NCBI GenBank assembly: GCA_001802655.1
Contig: MGZO01000038.1
Location: 4,221 to 13,045 of the forward strand
DNA length: 8,825 nt
Reading direction: 5' to 3'
From: Hydrogenophilales bacterium RIFOXYD1_FULL_62_11
Lineage (GTDB): Bacteria > Pseudomonadota > Gammaproteobacteria > Burkholderiales > Thiobacillaceae
This document shows, in pieces, positions 1 through 5,478 of the stretch. Position 1 is the first letter of the stretch; every line of letters begins with the position of its first letter. The translations under genes and the position numbers were made by a program. The notes under the pieces were generated by a model. The model saw only the letters and a program-made list of their open reading frames with translations, did not search any database and was not told where the DNA came from.

Positions 1-131
1 CTTTTGGCATTGACCAGCACCACGTCCATTGGCAGGTTGGGGTCTTCGAACAGACGCGGGTTGACCTGCACGAACTGGGTCGACAGCACCATGCCATGCA
101 CCGCAGCCGATGCCAGCATCGCCAGCGCCAT
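1..131 (-). CDS. TonB-like energy transducer, N-terminal fragment
   Basis: Partial gene cut by the left edge; 43 residues are visible. They form a short hydrophobic anchor (about residues 2-18, MALAMLASAAVHGMVLS), a linker, and a segment reading PMDVVLVNAK. An anchor followed by 'VVLVNA' is characteristic of the N-terminus of betaproteobacterial TonB proteins, which span the inner membrane and pass proton-motive energy from ExbBD to outer-membrane receptors. The proline-rich linker and C-terminal receptor-binding domain would lie outside the window. ATG at 131 has AAGG about 8 bases upstream. An in-frame GTG at 182 would add 17 residues (VPNPPPSLAAPSRQGTR) and no stop intervenes, so the start is uncertain. 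The gene begins 83 bases after the RNB nuclease stop, in the same direction. Identification rests on a short stretch. Confidence 0.7.
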   Translation of the reverse strand, partial: MALAMLASAAVHGMVLSTQFVQVNPRLFEDPNLPMDVVLVNAK

Positions 132-165
132 GCGCGTGCCTTGCCTGGAGGGTGCGGCGAGGGAT

Positions 166-174
166 GGGGGGGGG
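166..174. repeat. Homopolymer tract of nine G (C on the coding strand)
   Basis: Nine uninterrupted G on the plus strand, between the two possible starts (ATG 131, GTG 182) of the TonB-like gene. With the ATG it lies in the leader; with the GTG it is coding (Pro codons). Runs of this length can slip in replication or be miscounted in sequencing. Confidence 0.85.
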
Positions 175-214
175 TTGGGCACCGGGCGGACCAGAAATGA
201 GGACTAACTGGATT

Positions 215-2095
215 TTACGAGACGGCAGGGTCGCTGTCAGGAGGCGTTGCAACCGGGGGCGTCAGGACTTCCAGCAATTCGGCGTGAAACGTGATGTCGA
301 GCAGGTCGATGCTGGAAATCGCCAGCCGCACTTTCGCGCCGGGTGCGGTGCCCATCACCGACGGCGCGCGCGTCACCAGTGGCAGGCAGTCGAACCGCAC
401 CAGGTCTTCACGGATCACGCTGGCGGTGGCTTCGCTGATGCTTTCCTGCATCAGCCAGCGCAGCATCCAGTAGCGTTCCAGCTTGCGCTGGAATTCGTTG
501 TAGGCGTCGTAAGCCAGCTCGAATTCGCGCACCACTGAAAACAGCTGCTCGCTGCGCGGCGGATAGGCCGGGTCGGTCTGCTGCACCAGCGAAATCAGCT
601 GGCGCTGGTTGACCAGATCGACATAGCGCCGCAGCGGCGACGATGACCACGCGTACTGGTCGACGCCGAGGCCGACGTGGGGGTCGGGGCTGGTCGTCAT
701 GCGCGTCTTGCCGCCCGATTGCGCACGGTAAATGCCAGGGATGCGGTTTTCCGCCAGCCAGCCGCCCCAGTGCGCATTGGCAAAAATCATCAGCTCCGAC
801 ACCACTTTGTCGATCGGGCTGCCGCGTTTGCGCGGCACGATGCTGATGCGTTCGCCATCGACCTTGAAGTTGTAGTCGACGCGGTCGACCGTGTCGGCCT
901 TGCCGCGTCCGGCTTCCAGCACGGCGGCGAAATCGCGTAGCCATTCGAGCTCGCGGCGGTAGGGGTAATCGGGCACCGCAGGGTTGCGCAGGGTGTCGTC
1001 GTTGAATTGCGTTTCCAGGGATTCGTGGCGCAGGTTGGCCGCAATGTGCACCATTTCCAGCCGGGTTTCGGTGCCGAGCACACGCAGGTCGGACGCCACG
1101 TCCACATACAGCGACAGCGCCGGGCAGTCGTGGGTTTCACCCAGCGTGTAATGGTGGATCAAGGCGTCCGGCAGCATGGTGATTTTGCTGCCGGGGTAAT
1201 ACACGGTCGACAGCCGTTCGCGCGCCAGCTGGTCGAGCTCCGAACCCGGCGCGATGCCGAGGGCGGGGGCGGCGATATGGATGCCGACACGGATGCTGCC
1301 GTCGTCGCGCCATTCGACCGACAGCGCGTCGTCGATTTCGGTGGTGGCCTCGTCGTCCATCGAGAACGCGCGCACGTTGCTCTTGGGTAATTCGGGCGGA
1401 TCAAGCGGCTCCGAAGTGGCTGCGAATTCGGTGCCGCGCGGGAAATACTCCAGCAGGAAGCTCGCCAGATGGAAGTCGAGCGTGGAGGGGATGGCACCGC
1501 AGCGCTCGATCAGCCGCAACGGCGACAGGCCACTGGCGGTTGCCGCGTCCTCCAGCGCCTTGTACTCCAGCGTGTTCTTGTCCGGCGCGATGAGGATGCG
1601 AGGCACCAGTGAGGTGTATTCCGGCGGCAGGCGAAACGCAGCGAGTTCAGCTGCCAGATGCGCCTGCCGCTCGGCCACCAGGCGTTTCTTCTCCAGCCCG
1701 GCCTTGGCCGCTGCCAGGGTTTCGGCAGGCGCGGGGCGATAGCGTCCCTTGCCCTTCTTGTGGAAATAAATCGGCGAGGTGTGCAGCTTCATCAGCAGCG
1801 CCACCGATTCCGCCGGGCGCGGCGCGTGGCCGTAATACTCCTGCGTTAGTGCTTCGAAGCCGAATTCGTCTGCGCCTGCGGCTTCCCACAAAAAGTCGGC
1901 GTCGAGCTCGCCTGTCAGCGTCTCCGCTTCGGCCATCACTTCGCTCGGTGCGGGCGCGGCAAAGCGCAACAGGATATTGGCCGCCTTGATTTTGCTGCGT
2001 TTGCCCGAGGCAGTTTCCACCTGGGCGGTGGTATCAGACTCGGACAGGATCGAACCGGCCTTGAAGTGGCCGTCTTCTTCAAAAATGAGATGCAT
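215..2095 (-). CDS. RNase II/RNB-family exoribonuclease
   Basis: 626 residues. The family degrades single-stranded RNA 3' to 5' using Mg2+ held by acidic residues. The RNB domain spans about 240-545. Its metal-site motif is at 242-257 (RAFSMDDEATTEIDDA), giving D247, E253, D255 and D256, which line up by spacing with E. coli RNase II D201, D207, D209 and D210; the second position is Glu here. The catalytic-arginine motif SPLRRYVDL is at 486-494. The N-terminus (FEEDGHFKAG, about 5-45) looks like a small beta domain rather than the cold-shock domains of E. coli Rnb/Rnr, followed by a charged helical region. The last 65 residues may be a degenerate S1-like domain. It is shorter than RNase R, so I do not call it rnb or rnr. 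The ATG is only 6 bases after the yqiA-like stop, with no clear Shine-Dalgarno, suggesting translational coupling. Confidence 0.9.
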   Translation of the reverse strand: MHLIFEEDGHFKAGSILSESDTTAQVETASGKRSKIKAANILLRFAAPAPSEVMAEAETLTGELDADFLWEAAGADEFGFEALTQEYYGHAPRPAESVALLMKLHTSPIYFHKKGKGRYRPAPAETLAAAKAGLEKKRLVAERQAHLAAELAAFRLPPEYTSLVPRILIAPDKNTLEYKALEDAATASGLSPLRLIERCGAIPSTLDFHLASFLLEYFPRGTEFAATSEPLDPPELPKSNVRAFSMDDEATTEIDDALSVEWRDDGSIRVGIHIAAPALGIAPGSELDQLARERLSTVYYPGSKITMLPDALIHHYTLGETHDCPALSLYVDVASDLRVLGTETRLEMVHIAANLRHESLETQFNDDTLRNPAVPDYPYRRELEWLRDFAAVLEAGRGKADTVDRVDYNFKVDGERISIVPRKRGSPIDKVVSELMIFANAHWGGWLAENRIPGIYRAQSGGKTRMTTSPDPHVGLGVDQYAWSSSPLRRYVDLVNQRQLISLVQQTDPAYPPRSEQLFSVVREFELAYDAYNEFQRKLERYWMLRWLMQESISEATASVIREDLVRFDCLPLVTRAPSVMGTAPGAKVRLAISSIDLLDITFHAELLEVLTPPVATPPDSDPAVS

Positions 2096-2101
2096 GAAAA
2101 C

Positions 2102-2659
2102 TCAGAAATCCAGGAGGGTTTTAAAGTGGCGCTCGAACCCGGCAAAGCCGTGGTCGCCGCCGTCTTCGATGATCTGTGCGGCACCGGCGTAATACGCCAC
2201 GGCGTCGCGGTAATCCAGTACTTCGTCGCCGGTTTGCGCCAACAGCAGGTAGCGTTCGGGACGGCTGATGCGCGCACTATCCAGCGCGGCAAGCTCGTCC
2301 AGATGCGCCTCGGTGAGCGTCCATTGTTCGCCGCTATGCCAGTTGGTCTGCGGTCCGAGTGCGCTGCGCAGCAGGGTATGGGCATGCACCGCCGGGTTCA
2401 CCAGGATCGCTTTGCAGCCGAGTTTTTCCGCCAGATGCGTGGCATAAAACCCGCCCAGCGAGCTGCCGACCAGCGTGACCGTAGCGGGGTTGGCGTGCGC
2501 CAGCGTGGTTTCGATGGTCGCGATGGCCGCGCGCGGACTATTGGGCAGCGCCGGGCAGGCATAGTCTGCCCGGCGACCGCTTTTCGCCATGAGTTCGCCC
2601 AGCTGCCGGGCTTTGCTGGAAGCGGGCGAGGAGTTGAAGCCGTGGAGGTAGACGATCAT
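2102..2659 (-). CDS. yqiA: YqiA-family alpha/beta hydrolase (putative esterase)
   Basis: 185 residues, the usual size for the YqiA/UPF0227 family of small cytosolic alpha/beta hydrolases. E. coli YqiA has esterase activity on short acyl esters; the physiological substrate is not settled. Visible signatures are an opening strand and oxyanion-loop segment YLHGFNSSP (4-12), the nucleophile elbow GSSLGG (65-70, Ser67), a TGDEVLDY segment (143-150) carrying the likely acid (Asp145 or Asp149), and a C-terminal GGDHGF (167-172) with the catalytic His170. The complete triad argues for an active enzyme. It ends 6 bases before the RNase gene, so the two probably form one transcription unit. No Shine-Dalgarno precedes the ATG; the leader reads gtaaaatccgccgcc. 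Confidence 0.9.
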   Translation of the reverse strand: MIVYLHGFNSSPASSKARQLGELMAKSGRRADYACPALPNSPRAAIATIETTLAHANPATVTLVGSSLGGFYATHLAEKLGCKAILVNPAVHAHTLLRSALGPQTNWHSGEQWTLTEAHLDELAALDSARISRPERYLLLAQTGDEVLDYRDAVAYYAGAAQIIEDGGDHGFAGFERHFKTLLDF

Positions 2660-2667
2660 GGCGGCGG

Positions 2668-2695
2668 ATTTTACCGGGGCTGGTGTTGCGTGAAA
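2668..2695 (-). promoter_or_regulatory. Candidate sigma-70 promoter for yqiA-RNase unit
   Basis: On the minus strand TTTCAC (2690-2695) and TAAAAT (2668-2673) are separated by 16 bases. The -10 has five of six consensus bases, the -35 only three. The predicted start is near 2661, one or two bases before the yqiA ATG, so the transcript would be essentially leaderless, which fits the missing Shine-Dalgarno. Weak evidence. Confidence 0.3.
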
Positions 2696-2731
2696 TGAGA
2701 GGGTGCCCGTGTGTGCGCCCGTCGTATTCGA

Positions 2732-3265
2732 TTAGTGTTTGGCCGGATGCACCATCAGGCGGTCGATGTAGGCAATTGACACGGCAGATGCGATGAACGC
2801 CATATGGATGACGGTCTGCCACAACAGCACTTCGTTGGTCAGGTTCGGTGCATTGATGAAGGACTTCAGCAAGTGGATAGACGAGATGCCGATGATGGCG
2901 GTGGCGAGCTTGACCTTCAGCACGTTGGCGTTGACGTGCGACAACCACTCGGGTTCGTCGGGATGGCCTTCGAGGTTCAGGCGCGAGACAAAGGTTTCAT
3001 AGCCGCCGACGATGACCATGATTAGCAGGTTGGAGATCATCACCACATCGATCAGGCCCAGCACGATGAGCATGATTTTTTCTTCGCTGAGCGAGAACGT
3101 GCCGAACACCAGGTGTTCCAGCTCGACCATGAAGTGCACCACATAGACCAGCTGGGCAATGATCAAGCCCAGGTAGAGCGGCACCTGCAGCCAGCGGCTG
3201 CCGAACAGGACTGAGGAGAGAACTTTGTTGCTGGTGCTGATGGGCAGGGTGCTTGGGGGTTTCAT
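2732..3265 (-). CDS. UPF0114 / YqhA-family (TIGR00645) inner-membrane protein
   Basis: 177 residues, typical for the UPF0114 family (E. coli YqhA). Four hydrophobic segments are visible at about 27-45, 63-88, 116-133 and 147-168. The loop between the second and third carries GGYETFVSRLNLEGHPDEPEW, a highly characteristic family sequence followed by the conserved HVNANVLKVKL. It is predicted to be an integral inner-membrane protein; the biological function is not established. The gene lies 79 bases downstream of hslU, beyond a hairpin terminator, and 72 bases upstream of yqiA. The ATG at 3265 is the only usable start, as the next Met (46) lies within the first membrane segment. No clear Shine-Dalgarno is present; a heptamer repeat cluster sits just upstream instead. 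Family assignment is strong; functional inference stops there. Confidence 0.9.
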   Translation of the reverse strand: MKPPSTLPISTSNKVLSSVLFGSRWLQVPLYLGLIIAQLVYVVHFMVELEHLVFGTFSLSEEKIMLIVLGLIDVVMISNLLIMVIVGGYETFVSRLNLEGHPDEPEWLSHVNANVLKVKLATAIIGISSIHLLKSFINAPNLTNEVLLWQTVIHMAFIASAVSIAYIDRLMVHPAKH

Positions 3266-3271
3266 GTTTAA

Positions 3272-3306
3272 CGGTAAGGAGTAAGGGGTGAGCAGTAAGC
3301 GGCAAG
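3272..3306. repeat. Five degenerate 7-bp tandem repeats upstream of UPF0114 gene
   Basis: Plus-strand units are CGGTAAG, GAGTAAG, GGGTGAG, CAGTAAG and CGGCAAG, contiguous with an exact 7-base period. The minus-strand consensus is roughly CTTACTC. The cluster fills most of the leader between the hslU terminator and the UPF0114 start. Confidence 0.75.
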
Positions 3307-3314
3307 GGTGTTAC

Positions 3315-3348
3315 AAAACGTAGCGCGCTGGATTAAATAGCGCGCTAC
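3315..3348 (-). terminator. Intrinsic terminator after hslU
   Basis: A perfect 10-bp inverted repeat (GTAGCGCGCT / AGCGCGCTAC, 3320-3329 and 3339-3348) with a 9-base A/T-rich loop. On the minus strand it is followed by gTTTTG. The hslU TAG stop (3345-3347) lies in the first arm. The T tract is only four bases, so termination may be partial; this would end the hslVU message. Confidence 0.65.
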
Positions 3349-4667
3349 AGGACATAGCGTGCCAGGTCTTCGCGGGCAGCCAGCGCGGCTAACCGCGTGG
3401 TGACCGCGTCGGCATCGACCACGTAATCGCCGGTGACGTTCCCGGCGTCGTAGGAGATATCTTCCAGCAGTTTTTCCATCACCGTGTGCAGGCGGCGCGC
3501 GCCGATGTTTTCGGTACGCTCGTTCACTTCAAAGGCAATTTCGGCGAGGCGGCGGATGCCGTCTTCAGTGAATTTGAGCTGGACGCCCTCGGTCGCCAGC
3601 AGCGCTTCGTACTGGCGCGTCAGGCAGGCATCGGTGCCGGTCAGGATGCGTTCGAAGTCTTCCACGCTCAACGCCTGCAGTTCGACGCGAATCGGCAGCC
3701 GGCCTTGCAGTTCGGGGATGAGGTCTGACGGTTTGGACAGATGAAAAGCACCACTGGCGATGAACAGGATGTGATCGGTTTTCACCATGCCGTGTTTGGT
3801 CGACACGGTGGTGCCTTCGATCAGCGGCAGCAGGTCGCGCTGCACGCCCTGGCGCGACACATCACTGCCGTGCGCATCGCTGCGGGTGGCGATCTTGTCG
3901 ATCTCGTCGAGAAAAACGATGCCGTTCTGCTCGACGGCTTCCAGCGCCTGCTGCTTGATGTCCTCGTCGCCAATCAGGCGGGCGGCTTCTTCCTCGGTGA
4001 GCAGTTTGAAGGCGTCGCGCACGTTCAGCTTGCGGCTCTGCCGACGGCTTTGCCCGAGGTTGCTGAACATGCCCTGCAATTGCTGTGAAAAATCTTCCAT
4101 CCCCGGTGGGGTGAAGATTTCCATGCCGGGGTTGGCGGCTGCCAGCTCGATTTCGATTTCCTTGCTGTCGAGCTCACCTTCGCGCAGCATCTTGCGGAAA
4201 CGCTGGCGTGCCGCGCCTTCTTCGCGCGGCGGCTCGGATTCATTGAAGCCGACGCTGCGCGGTGGCGGCAGCAACACGTCGAGAATGCGTTCCTCGGCGG
4301 CTTCCTCGGCGCGGAATTTCACTTTTTGGGTCGCCTGCGCGCGCAGGTCCTTGATCGCGGTTTCCATCAGGTCGCGGATGATGGTGTCGACATCGCGCCC
4401 GACGTAACCGACTTCGGTGAACTTGGTCGCCTCGATCTTGATGAAGGGCGCGTTGGCGAGGCGTGCCAGCCGCCGCGCGATTTCGGTCTTGCCGACGCCG
4501 GTGGGGCCGATCATCAGGATGTTTTTCGGCGTGATTTCCTGGCGCAGAGGTTCCGCCACCTGTTGCCGCCGCCAGCGGTTGCGCAACGCCACCGCCACCG
4601 CACGCTTGGCAGCCGCCTGGCCGACGATGTGTTTGTCGAGTTCGTGGACGATTTCTTTGGGGGTCAT
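3345..4667 (-). CDS. hslU: ATP-dependent protease HslVU, ATPase/unfoldase subunit HslU
   Basis: 440 residues, normal length for HslU (ClpY), the AAA+ hexamer that unfolds substrates and feeds them to the HslV peptidase in the cytoplasm. Visible signatures are Walker A GPTGVGKT (54-61), pore loop GYVGRD (87-92), the inserted I domain (about 110-240, charged and helical), Walker B IVFLDE (250-255, D254/E255), arginine finger in GRLPIR (R323), sensor-2 GARRLHT (389-395), and the C-terminal tail DLARYVL, which inserts into HslV to activate it. All key residues are present. The ATG at 4667 gives MTPKEIVHELDKHIVGQ, matching family N-termini. It follows hslV after 77 bases with no Shine-Dalgarno; the start lies at the base of a long predicted hairpin described separately. 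Confidence 0.98.
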   Translation of the reverse strand: MTPKEIVHELDKHIVGQAAAKRAVAVALRNRWRRQQVAEPLRQEITPKNILMIGPTGVGKTEIARRLARLANAPFIKIEATKFTEVGYVGRDVDTIIRDLMETAIKDLRAQATQKVKFRAEEAAEERILDVLLPPPRSVGFNESEPPREEGAARQRFRKMLREGELDSKEIEIELAAANPGMEIFTPPGMEDFSQQLQGMFSNLGQSRRQSRKLNVRDAFKLLTEEEAARLIGDEDIKQQALEAVEQNGIVFLDEIDKIATRSDAHGSDVSRQGVQRDLLPLIEGTTVSTKHGMVKTDHILFIASGAFHLSKPSDLIPELQGRLPIRVELQALSVEDFERILTGTDACLTRQYEALLATEGVQLKFTEDGIRRLAEIAFEVNERTENIGARRLHTVMEKLLEDISYDAGNVTGDYVVDADAVTTRLAALAAREDLARYVL

Positions 4668-4776
4668 AGGGGTCGGGATTCAGGGGCCAGGGATCAGGGG
4701 CTTTGTCGCTTCGCGGGTTGTTCAAGTAGGCGGCTGAAGGCCGCTCATTCCCTGATCCCTGAATCCTGACTCCTAT
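4666..4776 (-). promoter_or_regulatory. Long inverted repeat joining the hslV 3' end to the hslU start
   Basis: Arms 4666-4693 and 4749-4776 pair at 24 of 28 positions by Watson-Crick rules. In the minus-strand mRNA one further position is G-U and three are C-A mismatches. The 5' arm is inside hslV coding sequence, the 55-base loop (4694-4748) holds the hslV stop (4745-4747), and the 3' arm covers the bases before hslU plus the first two bases of its ATG. A small GCGGC/GCCGC hairpin (4730-4744) lies in the loop directly after the hslV stop. No T tract follows, so it is not a simple terminator. A role in coupling hslU translation to hslV is inference. Confidence 0.6.
4681..4701. repeat. Three 7-bp tandem repeats between hslV and hslU
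   Basis: Plus-strand units CAGGGGC, CAGGGAT and CAGGGGC follow each other with an exact 7-base period. They are the inverted counterpart of the cluster at 4750-4784 and form part of the hairpin arm next to the hslU start. Confidence 0.75.
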
Positions 4777-5311
4777 CCCCTAAAACCTCAATCACATGAT
4801 TCTGGTTCGAATAAATACAGATGTCGCCTGCAATGGTGAGGCTCTTTTTCACGATTTCAACCGGGGAAAGCTCGGTGTTCTGCAGCAGCGCCACTGCGGC
4901 GGACTGGGCAAACGCACCGCCTGAGCCGATGGCGGCGATGCCGAGTTCGGGTTCCAGTACGTCGCCGTTACCAGTGAGGATTAGCGTGTAGTCGCGGTCG
5001 GCGACGGCGAGCATGGCTTCGAGCCGTCGCAGCATGCGGTCGGTGCGCCAGTCCTTGGCGAGGTCGACTGCGCTGCGCAGCAGGTGTCCCTGGTGCTTTT
5101 CCAGCTTGGCCTCGAAGCGTTCAAACAGGGTGAAGGCGTCGGCGGTGCCTCCGGCGAACCCGGCAAGGACTTTTTCCTGGTACAGCCGCCGAACCTTGCG
5201 GGCGGTAGCCTTGATCACGATATTGCCCAGCGTGACCTGGCCGTCGCCACCGAGCGCGACTTCATCGCCCCGGCGTACGGAAAGAATGGTGGTGCCGCGA
5301 TATTGTTCCAT
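4745..5311 (-). CDS. hslV: ATP-dependent protease HslVU, peptidase subunit HslV
   Basis: 188 residues. HslV (ClpQ) is the proteasome-like threonine peptidase that stacks as two hexamers and degrades proteins unfolded by HslU. The nucleophile is Thr7 in MEQYRG-TTILSVRRGD, so a six-residue leader must be removed. Other active-site positions match E. coli with an offset of six: Asp23 (GGDG), Lys39 (ATARKV) and Ser130 (AIGSGG). The body ends with DICIYSNQNHVIEVL, as in the family. A further 11-residue tail (GDRSQDSGIRE) is encoded by heptamer repeat DNA; E. coli HslV has only about four residues there. The ATG at 5311 lacks a clear Shine-Dalgarno, but the MEQYRGTT leader fits betaproteobacterial HslV. 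It is followed by hslU. Confidence 0.98.
   Translation of the reverse strand: MEQYRGTTILSVRRGDEVALGGDGQVTLGNIVIKATARKVRRLYQEKVLAGFAGGTADAFTLFERFEAKLEKHQGHLLRSAVDLAKDWRTDRMLRRLEAMLAVADRDYTLILTGNGDVLEPELGIAAIGSGGAFAQSAAVALLQNTELSPVEIVKKSLTIAGDICIYSNQNHVIEVLGDRSQDSGIRE
4750..4784. repeat. Five degenerate 7-bp tandem repeats inside the hslV 3' end
   Basis: Plus-strand units CCCTGAT, CCCTGAA, TCCTGAC, TCCTATC and CCCTAAA run with an exact 7-base period. They encode the C-terminal tail of HslV on the minus strand. Because 7 is not a multiple of 3, each unit is read in a different frame, so the tail shows no peptide repeat. Confidence 0.75.
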
Positions 5312-5346
5312 GGGTGAGGCGATCTAAAAAGGGTTAAGCACGTCAG

Positions 5347-5367
5347 GCTGCAGGCAGCGAATGCAGC
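5347..5367 (-). other. Small stem-loop in the hslV leader
   Basis: A perfect 6-bp inverted repeat (GCTGCA / TGCAGC) with a 9-base loop, 36 bases before the hslV ATG. Flanking bases (CGT/ACG) could extend it across a small bulge. It could affect hslVU mRNA stability or translation; short repeats like this also arise by chance. Confidence 0.3.
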
Positions 5368-5427
5368 ACGCTGGCTGATTGGGCTCCTCGCGTGGTGCAG
5401 CTTTTCGGCCAATTTCGATATGCCCGG

Positions 5428-5433
5428 ATTATA
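5428..5433 (-). promoter_or_regulatory. Candidate -10 element for hslVU
   Basis: A perfect TATAAT on the minus strand in the 167-base gap between the STAS gene stop and hslV. It implies a leader of about 110 bases. No convincing -35 hexamer is seen 15-19 bases upstream and no extended -10 TG. I also found no good heat-shock (sigma-32) promoter, although hslVU is commonly heat-induced. Apart from this site and the small stem-loop I see nothing else in the gap. Confidence 0.35.
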
Positions 5434-5478
5434 CGTGGGCGGGCGAAGTGCTCGCCTGCCCGAATCGGTTGGGCGACG

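Noticed and set aside
2066..2698. 210-codon plus-strand open frame opposite yqiA
   Set aside because: Antisense to a complete hydrolase with an intact catalytic triad; no recognisable motifs.
2690..2731. GGGCGC/GCACCC pair after the UPF0114 gene as a terminator
   Set aside because: Six-base stem with an internal mismatch in the mRNA and no T tract.
4730..4744. GCGGC/GCCGC hairpin right after the hslV stop as a terminator
   Set aside because: Only five base pairs with no T tract; terminating here would separate hslU from hslV. More likely a minor part of the larger junction structure.
5215..5412. 65-codon minus-strand open frame overlapping the hslV start
   Set aside because: It overlaps the conserved HslV N-terminus in another frame and has no motif; the leader here looks non-coding.
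5312..5478. Heat-shock (sigma-32) promoter before hslV
   Set aside because: A weak GCCGAAA...GCCCAATC pair exists, but the match is poor and the spacing (18) is outside the usual range.
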